Assembly (NCBI GenBank): GCA_015063165.1
Contig: SUSZ01000002.1
Location: 1 to 36,516 of the forward strand
DNA from: Thermoplasmata archaeon
GTDB taxonomy: Archaea; Thermoplasmatota; Thermoplasmata; Methanomassiliicoccales; Methanomethylophilaceae
Direction: 5' to 3'
DNA: 36,516 bases
This document shows positions 6,846 through 14,159 of this stretch, one piece after another. The position numbers and the translations under genes are program-made. The notes under the pieces were generated by a model. It ran no database searches, was not told the origin of the DNA, and was given only the letters and a program-made list of their open reading frames with translations. Numbering within the stretch: position 1 is the first letter of the stretch; the number at the start of each line of letters is the position of its first letter.

Positions 6846-8237
6846 ATGGATGACCTTCCAGATTTGCAGACGACCGAAGAGGGACGTCAGTACGAGAAGA
6901 ACATAATGCTCGTGCTCAACGGTGAGAAGAAGGACTACCCCAGCTACTATGGGGGGTTCAAGATCGCATCCGGAAACGAGTTCGTGGTCTCCAGCCCCAT
7001 AGACGACACGATAAGGTATGGGATATTCCAGGAGCCTGAGGACGGCATCATGGTCGAGGCTGTAACGGCTGCCGTCAAGGCCCAGGCAGAATGGGCGAAG
7101 GTCCCCTCGGCGGATAGAGCGGCGTTTTTCGAGGCTCCTCTGGCCAACATCACCGCTCGCAGGCTGTTCTTCGCCGCAGCGGTCACCGTCAGCACAGGAA
7201 TGGTCCGCGAGGACGCGGTTCGCGAGGTCGACACCCTTATCGACATAATGAAGAAGGCCATCGAAGACGGAAAGAAAGGCTCCCTGAAGGCTCCTACCGG
7301 GGTATGGGCGGTCATATCCGCACACAACTCCCCGTTCGCGGCTCCTGTGGGATACGCCGTGGCCGCCATGATAGCAGGGAACTCAGTCATCATGAACCCG
7401 TCCAAATACTGTCCTTACCCCGCATACCTGTTCTATAACCTCATGGATAAGGCCAACCTTCCCGGAGGGGTCCTCAATCTGATCGTGGACCGCAAGGACG
7501 TCTCCACCGAGGAGCTGGCCAACGACATGCGCGTGAAGGGCGTCGTAGCCACCGGTTCCGGAGAGAGGCTGGAGGATCTCATGTTCCTCCAGGTGGACGA
7601 CGAGCTGGCTTTCGTCAACGAGATCAAAGGGATGAACCCCGCCGTCGTGTACAGGCCCTCCGATATGAAGGCGGCCGTCCGCGACATTCTGGAATCCGCT
7701 TTCGCATACAGCGGCCAGCGTCCGTTCTCCTGCTCCAAGGTCATAGTCACCGCGGATGAGCAGAGGGCGTTTACAGACAAGCTTCTGGAGGCCCTGAAGG
7801 ACCTTTCTGTGGACGATCCTGTCAATGACACCGCATTCACCGGACCCATTATATCCAGGGATGCCGAGAAGAAGTACAACGAGCTCCTGATGAACAATGC
7901 AGGATTCGTCATCGCCAAGGCATCGCCCAAGCGCGACGTCCCCGATGGGCCTTACGTGCCTCTCACCGTCCTTTCCGGCCTCGGAGAGGAGGACGACCTG
8001 AACTACATGGATTCCGGGTTCCCCATCCTTAGCATAAGGGTGGTCGCCAACCTGGACGAGGCCATGGCCGAGCTCGAGGACACCGAGTGCGGGCTGTCTG
8101 CCGGGATGTTCTCGAAGGACGCCAAGGCAATCGACCGCTTCAAGACGACCGTGGACGTCCCGTTGACATATGTCAACTGCAGCAGCCGCACCCTTGTGCC
8201 GGGACTCTATGCGAACGTCTCGAGATTCACTGAGTGA
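6846..8237 (+). CDS. Aldehyde dehydrogenase-superfamily protein lacking the catalytic Cys
   Basis: The 463-residue protein follows the ALDH fold. The cofactor segment is GVWAVISAHNSPFAAPVGYAVAAMIAGNSVIMNPSK (oxyanion Asn at 161), the general-base Glu is at 259 in NEIKGMNPAVV, and the active-site loop is AYSGQRPFSCSK at 288-298. In active ALDHs this loop reads GQxC; here the Cys is Pro293, with a Cys three residues later (296). The Lys of KPSE is Asn (NPSK). The loop is closest to pyrroline-5-carboxylate dehydrogenase style. An altered reaction or a non-enzymatic role should be considered. Leaderless start: GTTTTAAC at 6815-6822 lies about 27 bp before the ATG. It converges with the next gene, overlapping by 11 bp. 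Confidence 0.82.
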   Translation: MDDLPDLQTTEEGRQYEKNIMLVLNGEKKDYPSYYGGFKIASGNEFVVSSPIDDTIRYGIFQEPEDGIMVEAVTAAVKAQAEWAKVPSADRAAFFEAPLANITARRLFFAAAVTVSTGMVREDAVREVDTLIDIMKKAIEDGKKGSLKAPTGVWAVISAHNSPFAAPVGYAVAAMIAGNSVIMNPSKYCPYPAYLFYNLMDKANLPGGVLNLIVDRKDVSTEELANDMRVKGVVATGSGERLEDLMFLQVDDELAFVNEIKGMNPAVVYRPSDMKAAVRDILESAFAYSGQRPFSCSKVIVTADEQRAFTDKLLEALKDLSVDDPVNDTAFTGPIISRDAEKKYNELLMNNAGFVIAKASPKRDVPDGPYVPLTVLSGLGEEDDLNYMDSGFPILSIRVVANLDEAMAELEDTECGLSAGMFSKDAKAIDRFKTTVDVPLTYVNCSSRTLVPGLYANVSRFTE

Positions 8238-8820
8238 CCAATCTGACGTCCTTGGCGGCTCCTCTCACGGAGTTCGCCAGGGATGTCAGCTCTTTCTGAT
8301 CCAGCTTCCTCGTGGGGTCGGCGCTCTTTCCGACCTTCAGTATCAGATGCTTGGATCCGGGTATCGCCGAGGCCAGCTCCTTCAGTGCTGATTCAGATAT
8401 GCGTCCGGGGATGAGAGTGGCGGTGACCATGTAGGGGCACCCGCAGTTGTCCAGTATCTTCACGCATTCCGTCTGGGACTTGTCCAGAGGGCCGTCCACC
8501 TTGAGGTTGACGTAGTTCACGTATCCCGCCCCTACAAGGTCGTCGAGGTCGCTGTACTCGTTCCCGTCGGTGATGAGGAGAAGGTCGCGTCCCGGAAGCT
8601 TCAGGCGCTTGAGAAGTCTGAAGAGGTCTTTGATCGCCAGGGGATCCGTCTCTTCCGACGTCACCGCGACGCCGTCTATGGAGTCTATGTCGGCGCGTAT
8701 TTTGGCGGAGACCTCTTCGATGTCCAGACCGTCCCCTTCGTCATCGGAGACGTAGACCACGGACAAGAAGGATCCTGGCCTGATGGTTGTATCCATCCGG
8801 GAGTATCTGGATATATGCAT
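8227..8820 (-). CDS. Radical-SAM-like (NrdG/activase-type) TIM-barrel protein without the Fe-S motif
   Basis: 197 residues. The middle reads like a glycyl-radical-activase core: GVAVTSEETDPLAIKDLF sits where activases have a GGEP loop, then RDLLLITDGNEYSDLDDLV (TNG-like strand) and GYVNYVNLKVDGPLDKS (the D-K-P strand). However there is no CxxxCxxC anywhere, so it cannot bind the SAM-cleaving 4Fe-4S cluster in the usual way. It may be a degenerate paralogue used for binding or regulation. ATG 8820 is supported by TATATA at 8841-8850 about 26 bp upstream (leaderless); an internal ATG at 8796 is the alternative. Assignment rests on motif order only, so a distant fold match is possible. Confidence 0.55.
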   Translation of the reverse strand: MHISRYSRMDTTIRPGSFLSVVYVSDDEGDGLDIEEVSAKIRADIDSIDGVAVTSEETDPLAIKDLFRLLKRLKLPGRDLLLITDGNEYSDLDDLVGAGYVNYVNLKVDGPLDKSQTECVKILDNCGCPYMVTATLIPGRISESALKELASAIPGSKHLILKVGKSADPTRKLDQKELTSLANSVRGAAKDVRLVTQ

Positions 8821-8840
8821 GATTTTGTAACCGATGTGCC

Positions 8841-8850
8841 ATATATAAAT
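8841..8850 (-). promoter_or_regulatory. TATA box of the radical-SAM-like gene
   Basis: ATTTATATAT on the minus strand, about 26 bp ahead of ATG 8820, indicating a leaderless mRNA. The rest of the 8821-8929 gap is A/T-rich and holds no gene. Confidence 0.6.
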
Positions 8851-8929
8851 AAGATATGGAAAAATGTCTGAAAATGAACCTTGTGTTCGTCACTTGAACT
8901 AGGGCTATGGTAATATTTCGAGCATTTTG

Positions 8930-10030
8930 TCATTCTATGGGAAGATTGAATTCTGTTTCGATGTCGAATATGTGCTTGTGCAATCCGTCCTGGTACATCA
9001 TATGGACGGGGCACGTGCCTTTGAACGTCTTCACGGAATCGTCGATGAGGAAGAAGGATCCACCTGCTGACACCGTGAAATCGCCGTCCACCTTCTGGAT
9101 CTCCGGTGGCACGGAGAACTTGTACTCCATGGTGGTCCGATTTCCAGCTCCATCTTCTCTTTCGTGATCGGAAGCCGCTGTCGAAGGACTACACTCCGAT
9201 CTGGGGACAGACCAATATAGCGTCCTGCTTCCGGCTGGCAGGTTGTAGGCGATGCGGTCCTCCTGGAATCTCGGGCTGGCCTCTATTGGGTAGGAAACGC
9301 CTTCTCCAGCGCTGGTCTCCATTAGAATCTCGTTCATGTACATGCCGTCAGCGACGAAGTCGAGGAAATTCACGCAGGCGAAACCGTGATTCGGGGAGAA
9401 CGGCACGAGCCCCTCGTCTGTCTTCACCCATATGGGGAGAATCCTGCCGTTGTTCATCCAGTACATGTTGGTCGAGACGATGTCCGGGTATTTTCCGCTC
9501 TGATACACGGAAGTGGATATGCAGTATGGTGCGCTTTCGGAGACTGTGACGGATCTTTCCGTTGATTTCCATCCCGGGTCGAGAACGTGGGCCATCCAGT
9601 CGTCATCGCAGGTCAGGCTCAGGCAGAACGAGGTTCCGCCGGAAGAGCATATGGCATGAAGGCAGGCAGACGGTTCGAAATCGGTGGCTACGTTTTCTTT
9701 CAACGGATCGAACACCGAGTAATTCGGTGTCACTATAGTGATATGGTTGTCGATCCATGTCTTCAGGAGAGTCATCAGGCACTCCTTGTTCTGTTGCGTC
9801 CAGTCATCCCCCATGAAGACGAAGCTCCCTTCCCCTATAGATTCCGCAGACGCCTCTTTCATTCCGGAGGAATCGAAGGTGTACAGGCCGCCGTAGTCTT
9901 CCAGGTCCATGTCGCCCTCCATGCTGTGGTGCTCGGAGGATATCCCGACCATGGATGCGATCATCCATCCTATAACTGCCAAGACTATCACGGCACCGGC
10001 TATCAGAAAGATCTTCATCGGGCGGTCCAT
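8930..10030 (-). CDS. Membrane-anchored exported protein, unknown function
   Basis: 366 residues with an N-terminal membrane helix (about residues 5-29, preceded by DRPMK), then a large, polar, acidic extracytoplasmic part with about a dozen Cys (for example ACLHAICSSGGTSFCLSLTC near 125-145). These could form disulfides or hold a cluster outside the cell. No known domain was recognised. ATG 10030 has a weak A/T-rich promoter element at about 10054-10067. It stands alone: a terminator-like hairpin (10100-10123) separates it from the ACT gene upstream, and the next gene downstream has its own promoter. Confidence 0.7.
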   Translation of the reverse strand: MDRPMKIFLIAGAVIVLAVIGWMIASMVGISSEHHSMEGDMDLEDYGGLYTFDSSGMKEASAESIGEGSFVFMGDDWTQQNKECLMTLLKTWIDNHITIVTPNYSVFDPLKENVATDFEPSACLHAICSSGGTSFCLSLTCDDDWMAHVLDPGWKSTERSVTVSESAPYCISTSVYQSGKYPDIVSTNMYWMNNGRILPIWVKTDEGLVPFSPNHGFACVNFLDFVADGMYMNEILMETSAGEGVSYPIEASPRFQEDRIAYNLPAGSRTLYWSVPRSECSPSTAASDHEREDGAGNRTTMEYKFSVPPEIQKVDGDFTVSAGGSFFLIDDSVKTFKGTCPVHMMYQDGLHKHIFDIETEFNLPIE

Positions 10031-10099
10031 GACGGAGCATGGTCACGACGGTTGATAACAATTATTCAGGATAATGCTGTTTTTTTGCTGAAAAGGGTC

Positions 10100-10123
10100 G
10101 AGAGGGGGAAGGACCCCGCTCTC
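10100..10123 (-). terminator. Hairpin at the end of the ACT-domain operon
   Basis: GAGAG at 10100-10104 pairs with CTCTC at 10119-10123 and, after a mismatch, a G run pairs with a C run around a short loop. On the minus strand TTTT follows at 10091-10094. The stem begins inside the stop codon region of the ACT gene. Confidence 0.5.
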
Positions 10124-11030
10124 AGTTCATGACGGCGAACTCGACGAGCTCGTAGACTCCGTTTAGCTTGGCCATCTCTTCCGGAAGGGCCTTCTTGATG
10201 TCGTCCGCGGACATCTTGCTCTTTCCGATGTCCATGAACAGCTCGAGATACATGCTCTGGTAGCAGACCTTGATCTTGCTGAAGACGGAGATCAGGTTGA
10301 CGTTCCATCCAGCGATGACGTTCAGCATCTGGGTTATGCCTCCGGGACAGTCGGGTATGGTTATCCCGACTTTCACGAGGCTGGTGTCGGGCTTGAAGAT
10401 GGTCAGGGACATTATCCAGGAGTCGGCGTCGATGGTGATCAGCGTGTTCTTCCCGTCGATGTCGCCGAGGATGTCTCCGTACTGCTCGGACACGTCGATG
10501 CAGCCGTCTGTGATGGTCATGGGGTATCCGCGCCTGATCTCCTGCTTCCCGTTGGAGCTGTATCCGCTCTTGAACAGCCTTCCGATCTCCGCGGGCTTGA
10601 CGTCGATCCTCCTGATCTTGGACACGGAGGTGTCTCCTTTGGCCTTCAGGCTGTTGAAGGCGTCCACGAGCATCTCACCCTCTCCGGCGAAGTTGAGGTC
10701 CGCCATGAGCTTCCACACGATGACCGTGTCGGAGATGCCGTTCAGAGAGATGGAGTTCAGGATGTTGATCTCCTTCTTGGCTAGGAAATCGGCCGCCTGG
10801 GCGCTGGATCCCGGGACGTCATCGAGGTACATCGTGACGTGGGTGAGCGTGCGGTAGTTCTCCTGAGGGAACATCGAAAGGATGATCTCGTAGTCCTTGG
10901 GCCCCTGCTCGGGGTGTTTGAACAGCGTGCTGTACACGCATCCGCCGTCCACCAGGCCCATGGTGTCGGACATCCAGTTGTCCACTTTTATCTTAGAACC
11001 TTTAACTTTCGCAAACTCCCATATCTTCAT
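10122..11030 (-). CDS. Protein with two ACT-like domains
   Basis: 302 residues. An ACT-like segment lies at about 60-115 (LTHVTMYLDDVPGSSAQAADFLAKKEINILNSI...), and a clearer one at about 222-295 (LVKVGITIPDCPGGITQMLNVIAGWNVNLISVFS). The second has the typical DxPGxL-type turn that binds amino acids at dimer interfaces. There is no catalytic domain, so this is a stand-alone regulator or amino-acid sensor. It is the last gene of a three-gene operon: it starts 11 bp after the upstream stop, with GAGGG ahead of ATG 11030. The ligand cannot be told from the sequence. Confidence 0.75.
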   Translation of the reverse strand: MKIWEFAKVKGSKIKVDNWMSDTMGLVDGGCVYSTLFKHPEQGPKDYEIILSMFPQENYRTLTHVTMYLDDVPGSSAQAADFLAKKEINILNSISLNGISDTVIVWKLMADLNFAGEGEMLVDAFNSLKAKGDTSVSKIRRIDVKPAEIGRLFKSGYSSNGKQEIRRGYPMTITDGCIDVSEQYGDILGDIDGKNTLITIDADSWIMSLTIFKPDTSLVKVGITIPDCPGGITQMLNVIAGWNVNLISVFSKIKVCYQSMYLELFMDIGKSKMSADDIKKALPEEMAKLNGVYELVEFAVMN

Positions 11031-11041
11031 CGGAGGCCCTC

Positions 11042-11347
11042 TTACTCTTGCGAATGGTTTGAATCGATATAGGTTTTCCTAGCGGCATCGAACGGCTGGT
11101 TCTTGGGGGAGATCAGAGGCTGGGTCCAGCAGGGTTGTTCGATGTCCTCGTATCCCATGTCGCGGGCGATGTTGGCGAGGCTTCCTCCGAATTCCGGGGA
11201 TGATGCGATGCGACGTATCGTCTCGGAGCTTCCTGCTGTCCTGCCCTCCATCCCTGACATGTGGAGCGCCTCGTCCATGAGGTCGGCCGCTTCGTTGAGA
11301 AGATCCTCTGCCTTTCTCAGGGCGGCTATCCTCTCCGATCTGTCCAT
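11042..11347 (-). CDS. Hypothetical protein, 101 aa, helical
   Basis: Starts MDRSERIAALRKAEDLLNEAADLMDEALHMSGM, a charged amphipathic helix pair, and ends in a polar tail with a single Cys. ATG 11347 shares its T with the TGA of the zinc-ribbon gene upstream (TGATG), so the two are translationally coupled and probably act together. The longer upstream frame is shadow. No family recognised. Stop TAA. Confidence 0.65.
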   Translation of the reverse strand: MDRSERIAALRKAEDLLNEAADLMDEALHMSGMEGRTAGSSETIRRIASSPEFGGSLANIARDMGYEDIEQPCWTQPLISPKNQPFDAARKTYIDSNHSQE

Positions 11348-11739
11348 CAGGCAGCCCTCACGACGTATCTCGACGGCCTCATGAATCCAGAAGTGGCGCT
11401 GTATCCGCATCTGGGGCACCTTGCCCCCATGACGATGACCGAGCTGTCGTCGATGGTGCGGTTGTACGTCACCGAAAGCTTCCCGTCGCATACAGGGCAG
11501 GTCTCGTACGTCCTCAGCTTTCCTGTGCGGGAGTACTTTATGTCGAACACGAAAAGCCCTTTCTGGATGCCTATGCGCCTAATGCGTTCGGGAGTGGTTC
11601 CTTTGGACAATCCCCTCTCGACGAGCTTCTTCTCCACCGCCGCATGGAGGGCGCTCAGGGACTCGTAGCGGTCGTTGTCATCCAGACAATCGCTTATCGC
11701 TTTCTCCAGCTCCCATCCGTAAGGCGCCCTCCCGGTCAT
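11347..11739 (-). CDS. Zinc-ribbon protein, 130 aa
   Basis: The N-terminal half is helical (ELEKAISDCLDDNDRYESLSALHAAVEKKLVERG). The C-terminal half carries a zinc ribbon with CPVC near residue 85 and CPRC about 27 residues later. Such small proteins often bind nucleic acids or act as adaptors. First gene of the operon with the 101-aa and ACT genes. TAATATAC at 11759-11768 lies about 25 bp before ATG 11739 (leaderless). Confidence 0.75.
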   Translation of the reverse strand: MTGRAPYGWELEKAISDCLDDNDRYESLSALHAAVEKKLVERGLSKGTTPERIRRIGIQKGLFVFDIKYSRTGKLRTYETCPVCDGKLSVTYNRTIDDSSVIVMGARCPRCGYSATSGFMRPSRYVVRAA

Positions 11740-11758
11740 GAACCGTCATGTCGATTCT

Positions 11759-11768
11759 GTATATTATT
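11759..11768 (-). promoter_or_regulatory. TATA box of the zinc-ribbon/ACT operon
   Basis: Minus-strand AATAATATAC, centred about 25 bp ahead of ATG 11739. The tRNA-Leu promoter (ATAAATAAAA, 11795-11804) lies just beyond on the plus strand. Confidence 0.5.
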
Positions 11769-11829
11769 GTCAGCGAACCAGCATCCGAAACAACATAAAT
11801 AAAAGCGAAATCCGCATGGGGTGCATCAA

Positions 11830-11912
11830 GCGGGGGTAGCCGAGTCGGCCAAAGGCGCGGGACTTAAGATCCCGTTCTTAGTGATTCGAGGGTTCGAATC
11901 CCTCTCCCCGCA
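11830..11912 (+). tRNA. tRNA-Leu(UAA)
   Basis: Class II tRNA of 83 nt with a long variable arm. Acceptor GCGGGGG/TCCCCGC with a final G-U pair, anticodon stem CGGGA/TCCCG around CTTAAGA (anticodon UAA), T arm GAGGG-TTCGAAT-CCCTC, discriminator A, no encoded CCA. The TATA box lies about 30 bp upstream. Confidence 0.96.
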
Positions 11913-11977
11913 CTTCCTATATTGTGCGTGCCATCCATGCATCACATCCATATAGTGCCGATGTTTTACTGGACACC

Positions 11978-12235
11978 ATGGCATCATCCGAACTCAAAGT
12001 TCAGTTGCTCGAGACCTTCGCGGCCCTTATCACCGCCGCGTTCGGACTCGTCGCCGCTCTCGCCTGGAACGAGACGATCAAGACCGCAGTCGCCCAGGTA
12101 TTCGGTAGCGGAGACGATCTCCTCGGCCTTGCCGTGTACGCTGTCATCGTCACCATCCTGGCAGTCGTCATGACCCTCATCATCGCGAGGGCTCTCGGAA
12201 AGGCCAAGGCAGCTGTCGAGGCAGAGAAGAAGTGA
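11978..12235 (+). CDS. DUF5654-like small membrane protein
   Basis: 85 residues starting MASSELKVQLLETFAALITAAFGLVAALAWNETIK, then a second hydrophobic span (LAVYAVIVTILAVVMTLIIARAL) and a charged tail. Two membrane helices and the ETFAALITAAFG..AALAWN signature match a small archaeal family of unknown function (DUF5654, recalled from memory). ATG 11978 is preferred to the upstream ATG because CATATAG at 11948-11954 lies 26 bp before it. It ends at a shared terminator hairpin. Confidence 0.75.
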   Translation: MASSELKVQLLETFAALITAAFGLVAALAWNETIKTAVAQVFGSGDDLLGLAVYAVIVTILAVVMTLIIARALGKAKAAVEAEKK

Positions 12236-12268
12236 GAGGGGGTCTTCCCCTTCTCATCAAACCTTTTT
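12234..12268. terminator. Bidirectional terminator hairpin between convergent genes
   Basis: GAGAGGGGG (12234-12242) pairs with CCCCTTCTC (12247-12255), 9 bp with one G-U, around the tetraloop TCTT. A T5 run follows at 12264-12268 on the plus strand. It sits between the ends of the DUF5654 gene and the minus-strand AlbA_2 gene. Confidence 0.6.
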
Positions 12269-13419
12269 CAAGCACCCGTCTTTTTGAACAGGATCTTTTT
12301 GTTGCGGTTGTTGACGTAGTTGACGAGGTTCATTCCCGTCAGCTCCACGCTGGAAGGTCCGGAACGCACGTAGAACTGCTCGTTCTTCCCCTCTCTGAGG
12401 AACACGGCCTTGTCCGCGGGGGTGCATTTCACGCGGATGACGTACTTCCCGTCCTCGAACTCGATGGATTTAAAGTTGATGTAAGGGATGAATCCGTTCC
12501 CGATCGCGCTGGCGATCATGTTGGTCATATGAAGGTTCATCTTGTCCAGGCTCTCGAAGCTGTCGAGGTCGACTCCGCAGATCTCCCCGTCGTCGGATAC
12601 GCCGATCAGCAGGGTTCCTCCGTCGGTGTTCAGGAATGCGACGATCGTCTTCAGGACAGCCTTCTCCATCCTCTTGTCGACCTCCCCGGTGGCGAGGTTG
12701 GTCCTGACTGTGGACTTGAACTCGAGCTTGTCCGATTCTCCGCCTGCGATGAGGTCGTAGATGTCCAACTTCTCCCTCTCATCGAATCCGAACACGCTGC
12801 TGTTGTTCTCTAGGAAGTCGTTTACGGTGTACTTGAAGATCTTGCTGTCCCGGTATTTGACGAACAGGATTCCGATGATGGCCGATCCGATCATCATCGC
12901 GCCCATGCTCTCCATAAGGGCCTCCACCTCGGGGATCATGATCGTGTGCATGACCTTCGATGCGAGATAACGGGTCATCATCATGAGCACGAAGACGGAC
13001 ATGGCGACGCAGATGGCGATGATGGCGACGAACGTGGGATTCTCGTCGCGCACCCCTGGCATGCTCTTCAGCAGGATGAACACGATGATCAGTCCGATCA
13101 GGGTGAGGTTCACTCCCATTAGGACGTCCGCCACTATGGACAGGACCTTTCCGCCGAAGAACAGCCTTCCGGCGATGCTCAGGAGCATGGAGACCCAGAT
13201 CATTATGACGGTGAGGGTAGGGACATGGACGGTGTGGCGCTCCGAGACGATCGTTATCAGAAGAAGGAACGAAACCGGGACGGTCAGGATGAGGTCTCCG
13301 CTGTCTCCCATCACAAGACCTATGGTGGCCAGCGTTATTGTGGTCACCAACAGGATAATGTATGTGATTAAAGTGGAATTTGTAGCATGAACCTCGGTCT
13401 CGGTTCCATCTGAGTCCAT
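12268..13419 (-). CDS. Membrane protein with C-terminal AlbA_2 (Schlafen-type) domain
   Basis: 383 residues. The first 195 contain about six membrane helices. Residues about 228-345 form an AlbA_2 domain: GGESDKLEFKSTVR, then MEKAVLKTIVAFLNTDGGTLLIGVSDDGEICGVD, and FYVRSGPSSVELTG at the end. AlbA_2 domains are known from Schlafen proteins and many bacterial and archaeal regulators and bind nucleic acid or nucleotide. Joined to a membrane part, the domain would face the cytoplasm as a sensor or effector. Leaderless start at 13419 (TATA-like TTATTAAATA at 13440-13449). The gene stands alone, divergent from the 127-aa gene. Confidence 0.82.
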   Translation of the reverse strand: MDSDGTETEVHATNSTLITYIILLVTTITLATIGLVMGDSGDLILTVPVSFLLLITIVSERHTVHVPTLTVIMIWVSMLLSIAGRLFFGGKVLSIVADVLMGVNLTLIGLIIVFILLKSMPGVRDENPTFVAIIAICVAMSVFVLMMMTRYLASKVMHTIMIPEVEALMESMGAMMIGSAIIGILFVKYRDSKIFKYTVNDFLENNSSVFGFDEREKLDIYDLIAGGESDKLEFKSTVRTNLATGEVDKRMEKAVLKTIVAFLNTDGGTLLIGVSDDGEICGVDLDSFESLDKMNLHMTNMIASAIGNGFIPYINFKSIEFEDGKYVIRVKCTPADKAVFLREGKNEQFYVRSGPSSVELTGMNLVNYVNNRNKKILFKKTGA

Positions 13420-13465
13420 GTCTCTACGCTAGCACGTATTATTTAATAAATGAACTCACGAACTG

Positions 13466-13474
13466 TTTAAATAT
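13466..13474 (+). promoter_or_regulatory. TATA box of the 127-aa basic protein gene
   Basis: TTTAAATAT, placed for a start near 13498, with GGAG at 13496-13499 ahead of the TTG start. The AlbA_2 promoter lies about 25 bp away on the other strand. Confidence 0.45.
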
Positions 13475-13507
13475 ACAACGTTGTTTCGATAGCCTGGAGT
13501 TATAATC

Positions 13508-13891
13508 TTGGTTGGTGAATTGAAAAAAAATAAAGTGGTAGTGGGGACCTCGAGCAGCTCCGTCAGCGGGACTGACAAGACAGGCTCCCGCAACAGCAAC
13601 AAGAAAAGCGGAAGCAAACCGAGGACCAAAGAGTCTACGAAGAGACAGGCTATGCTTAACACGCATAGGATAAATCCTTTTAAGTACGACATGAACGAGG
13701 TTCTGGCCGAGTCCAGCATGGACCCTTCCAAGGCTTCGTCGTTCCTGGCGACCGTGATCGCCAAGGCATCGCGCGTCTCCACGAAGGACGCGAAGGAGTT
13801 CGTCAAGACCTATCTGGAGTCCGGCGACCTCACCAAGGAGGAGTTCGACAAGATAAACAGGCTCCTCGACAGATACAGCAAGTTCCGTTGA
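13508..13891 (+). CDS. Hypothetical basic protein, 127 aa, TTG start
   Basis: The first 50 residues are low-complexity Ser/Lys/Asn-rich and basic; residues about 65-127 form a compact helical region (ASSFLATVIAKASRVSTKDAKEFVKTYLESGDLTKEEFDKINRLLDRYSKF). A disordered basic arm on a helical module would suit a nucleic-acid-associated protein, but no family is recognised. TTG 13508 is the start in frame after the promoter; the next ATG is far inside. Immediately downstream begins the structured leader of the PF09818 gene. Confidence 0.65.
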   Translation: MVGELKKNKVVVGTSSSSVSGTDKTGSRNSNKKSGSKPRTKESTKRQAMLNTHRINPFKYDMNEVLAESSMDPSKASSFLATVIAKASRVSTKDAKEFVKTYLESGDLTKEEFDKINRLLDRYSKFR

Positions 13892-13918
13892 GTTTTTCTC
13901 ATGAAAGGCGCCGATGGA

Positions 13919-14156
13919 CGAAGCGGCAGGAGCCGTTTCCGGGCCGGAGACCGAGGACCCGCAAGGGCGGTCTGGCCACGCACGGCGCGGACATCACCGG
14001 GGCGGACGGTTGTTCCGCTGACCGGTCAAAGCATAGGAATTTCTATGCAAGCATCTTAGGGGGGACGGGCTCGATGCGCTATGGCGCTCGGGCCTCAGGC
14101 TGCAGGATGCGAACCGACTCTGTGCGATTGGATCCGGGCACCTGGACACGGGTGAT
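13919..14156 (+). ncRNA. Hairpin-rich RNA: candidate ncRNA or long 5' leader
   Basis: Between two genes, about 240 bases hold five consecutive hairpins. H1: 13921-13927/13932-13938 (7 bp, AGGA loop). H2: 13942-13952/13969-13977 (9 bp with a GG bulge) capped by CCC-GCAA-GGG, a GNRA tetraloop. H3: 13996-14000/14022-14026 plus 14002-14006/14014-14018. H4: 14031-14036/14043-14048. H5: 14068-14079/14084-14094 (11 bp, one bulged T, loop TATG). A Shine-Dalgarno site GGTGAT (14151-14156) leads to ATG 14160, so the region may be a leader of that gene. I tested RNase P, SRP and 5S RNA signatures by eye and found none. The 101-codon ORF across it is Arg-rich and not credible. Confidence 0.5.
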
Positions 14157-14159
14157 TCA

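Noticed and set aside
13919-14156. Identification of the structured region as RNase P RNA, SRP RNA or 5S rRNA
   Set aside because: The conserved P4/CR motifs, the SRP helix 8 loop and the 5S core were looked for by eye and not found; only a covariance search could settle it.
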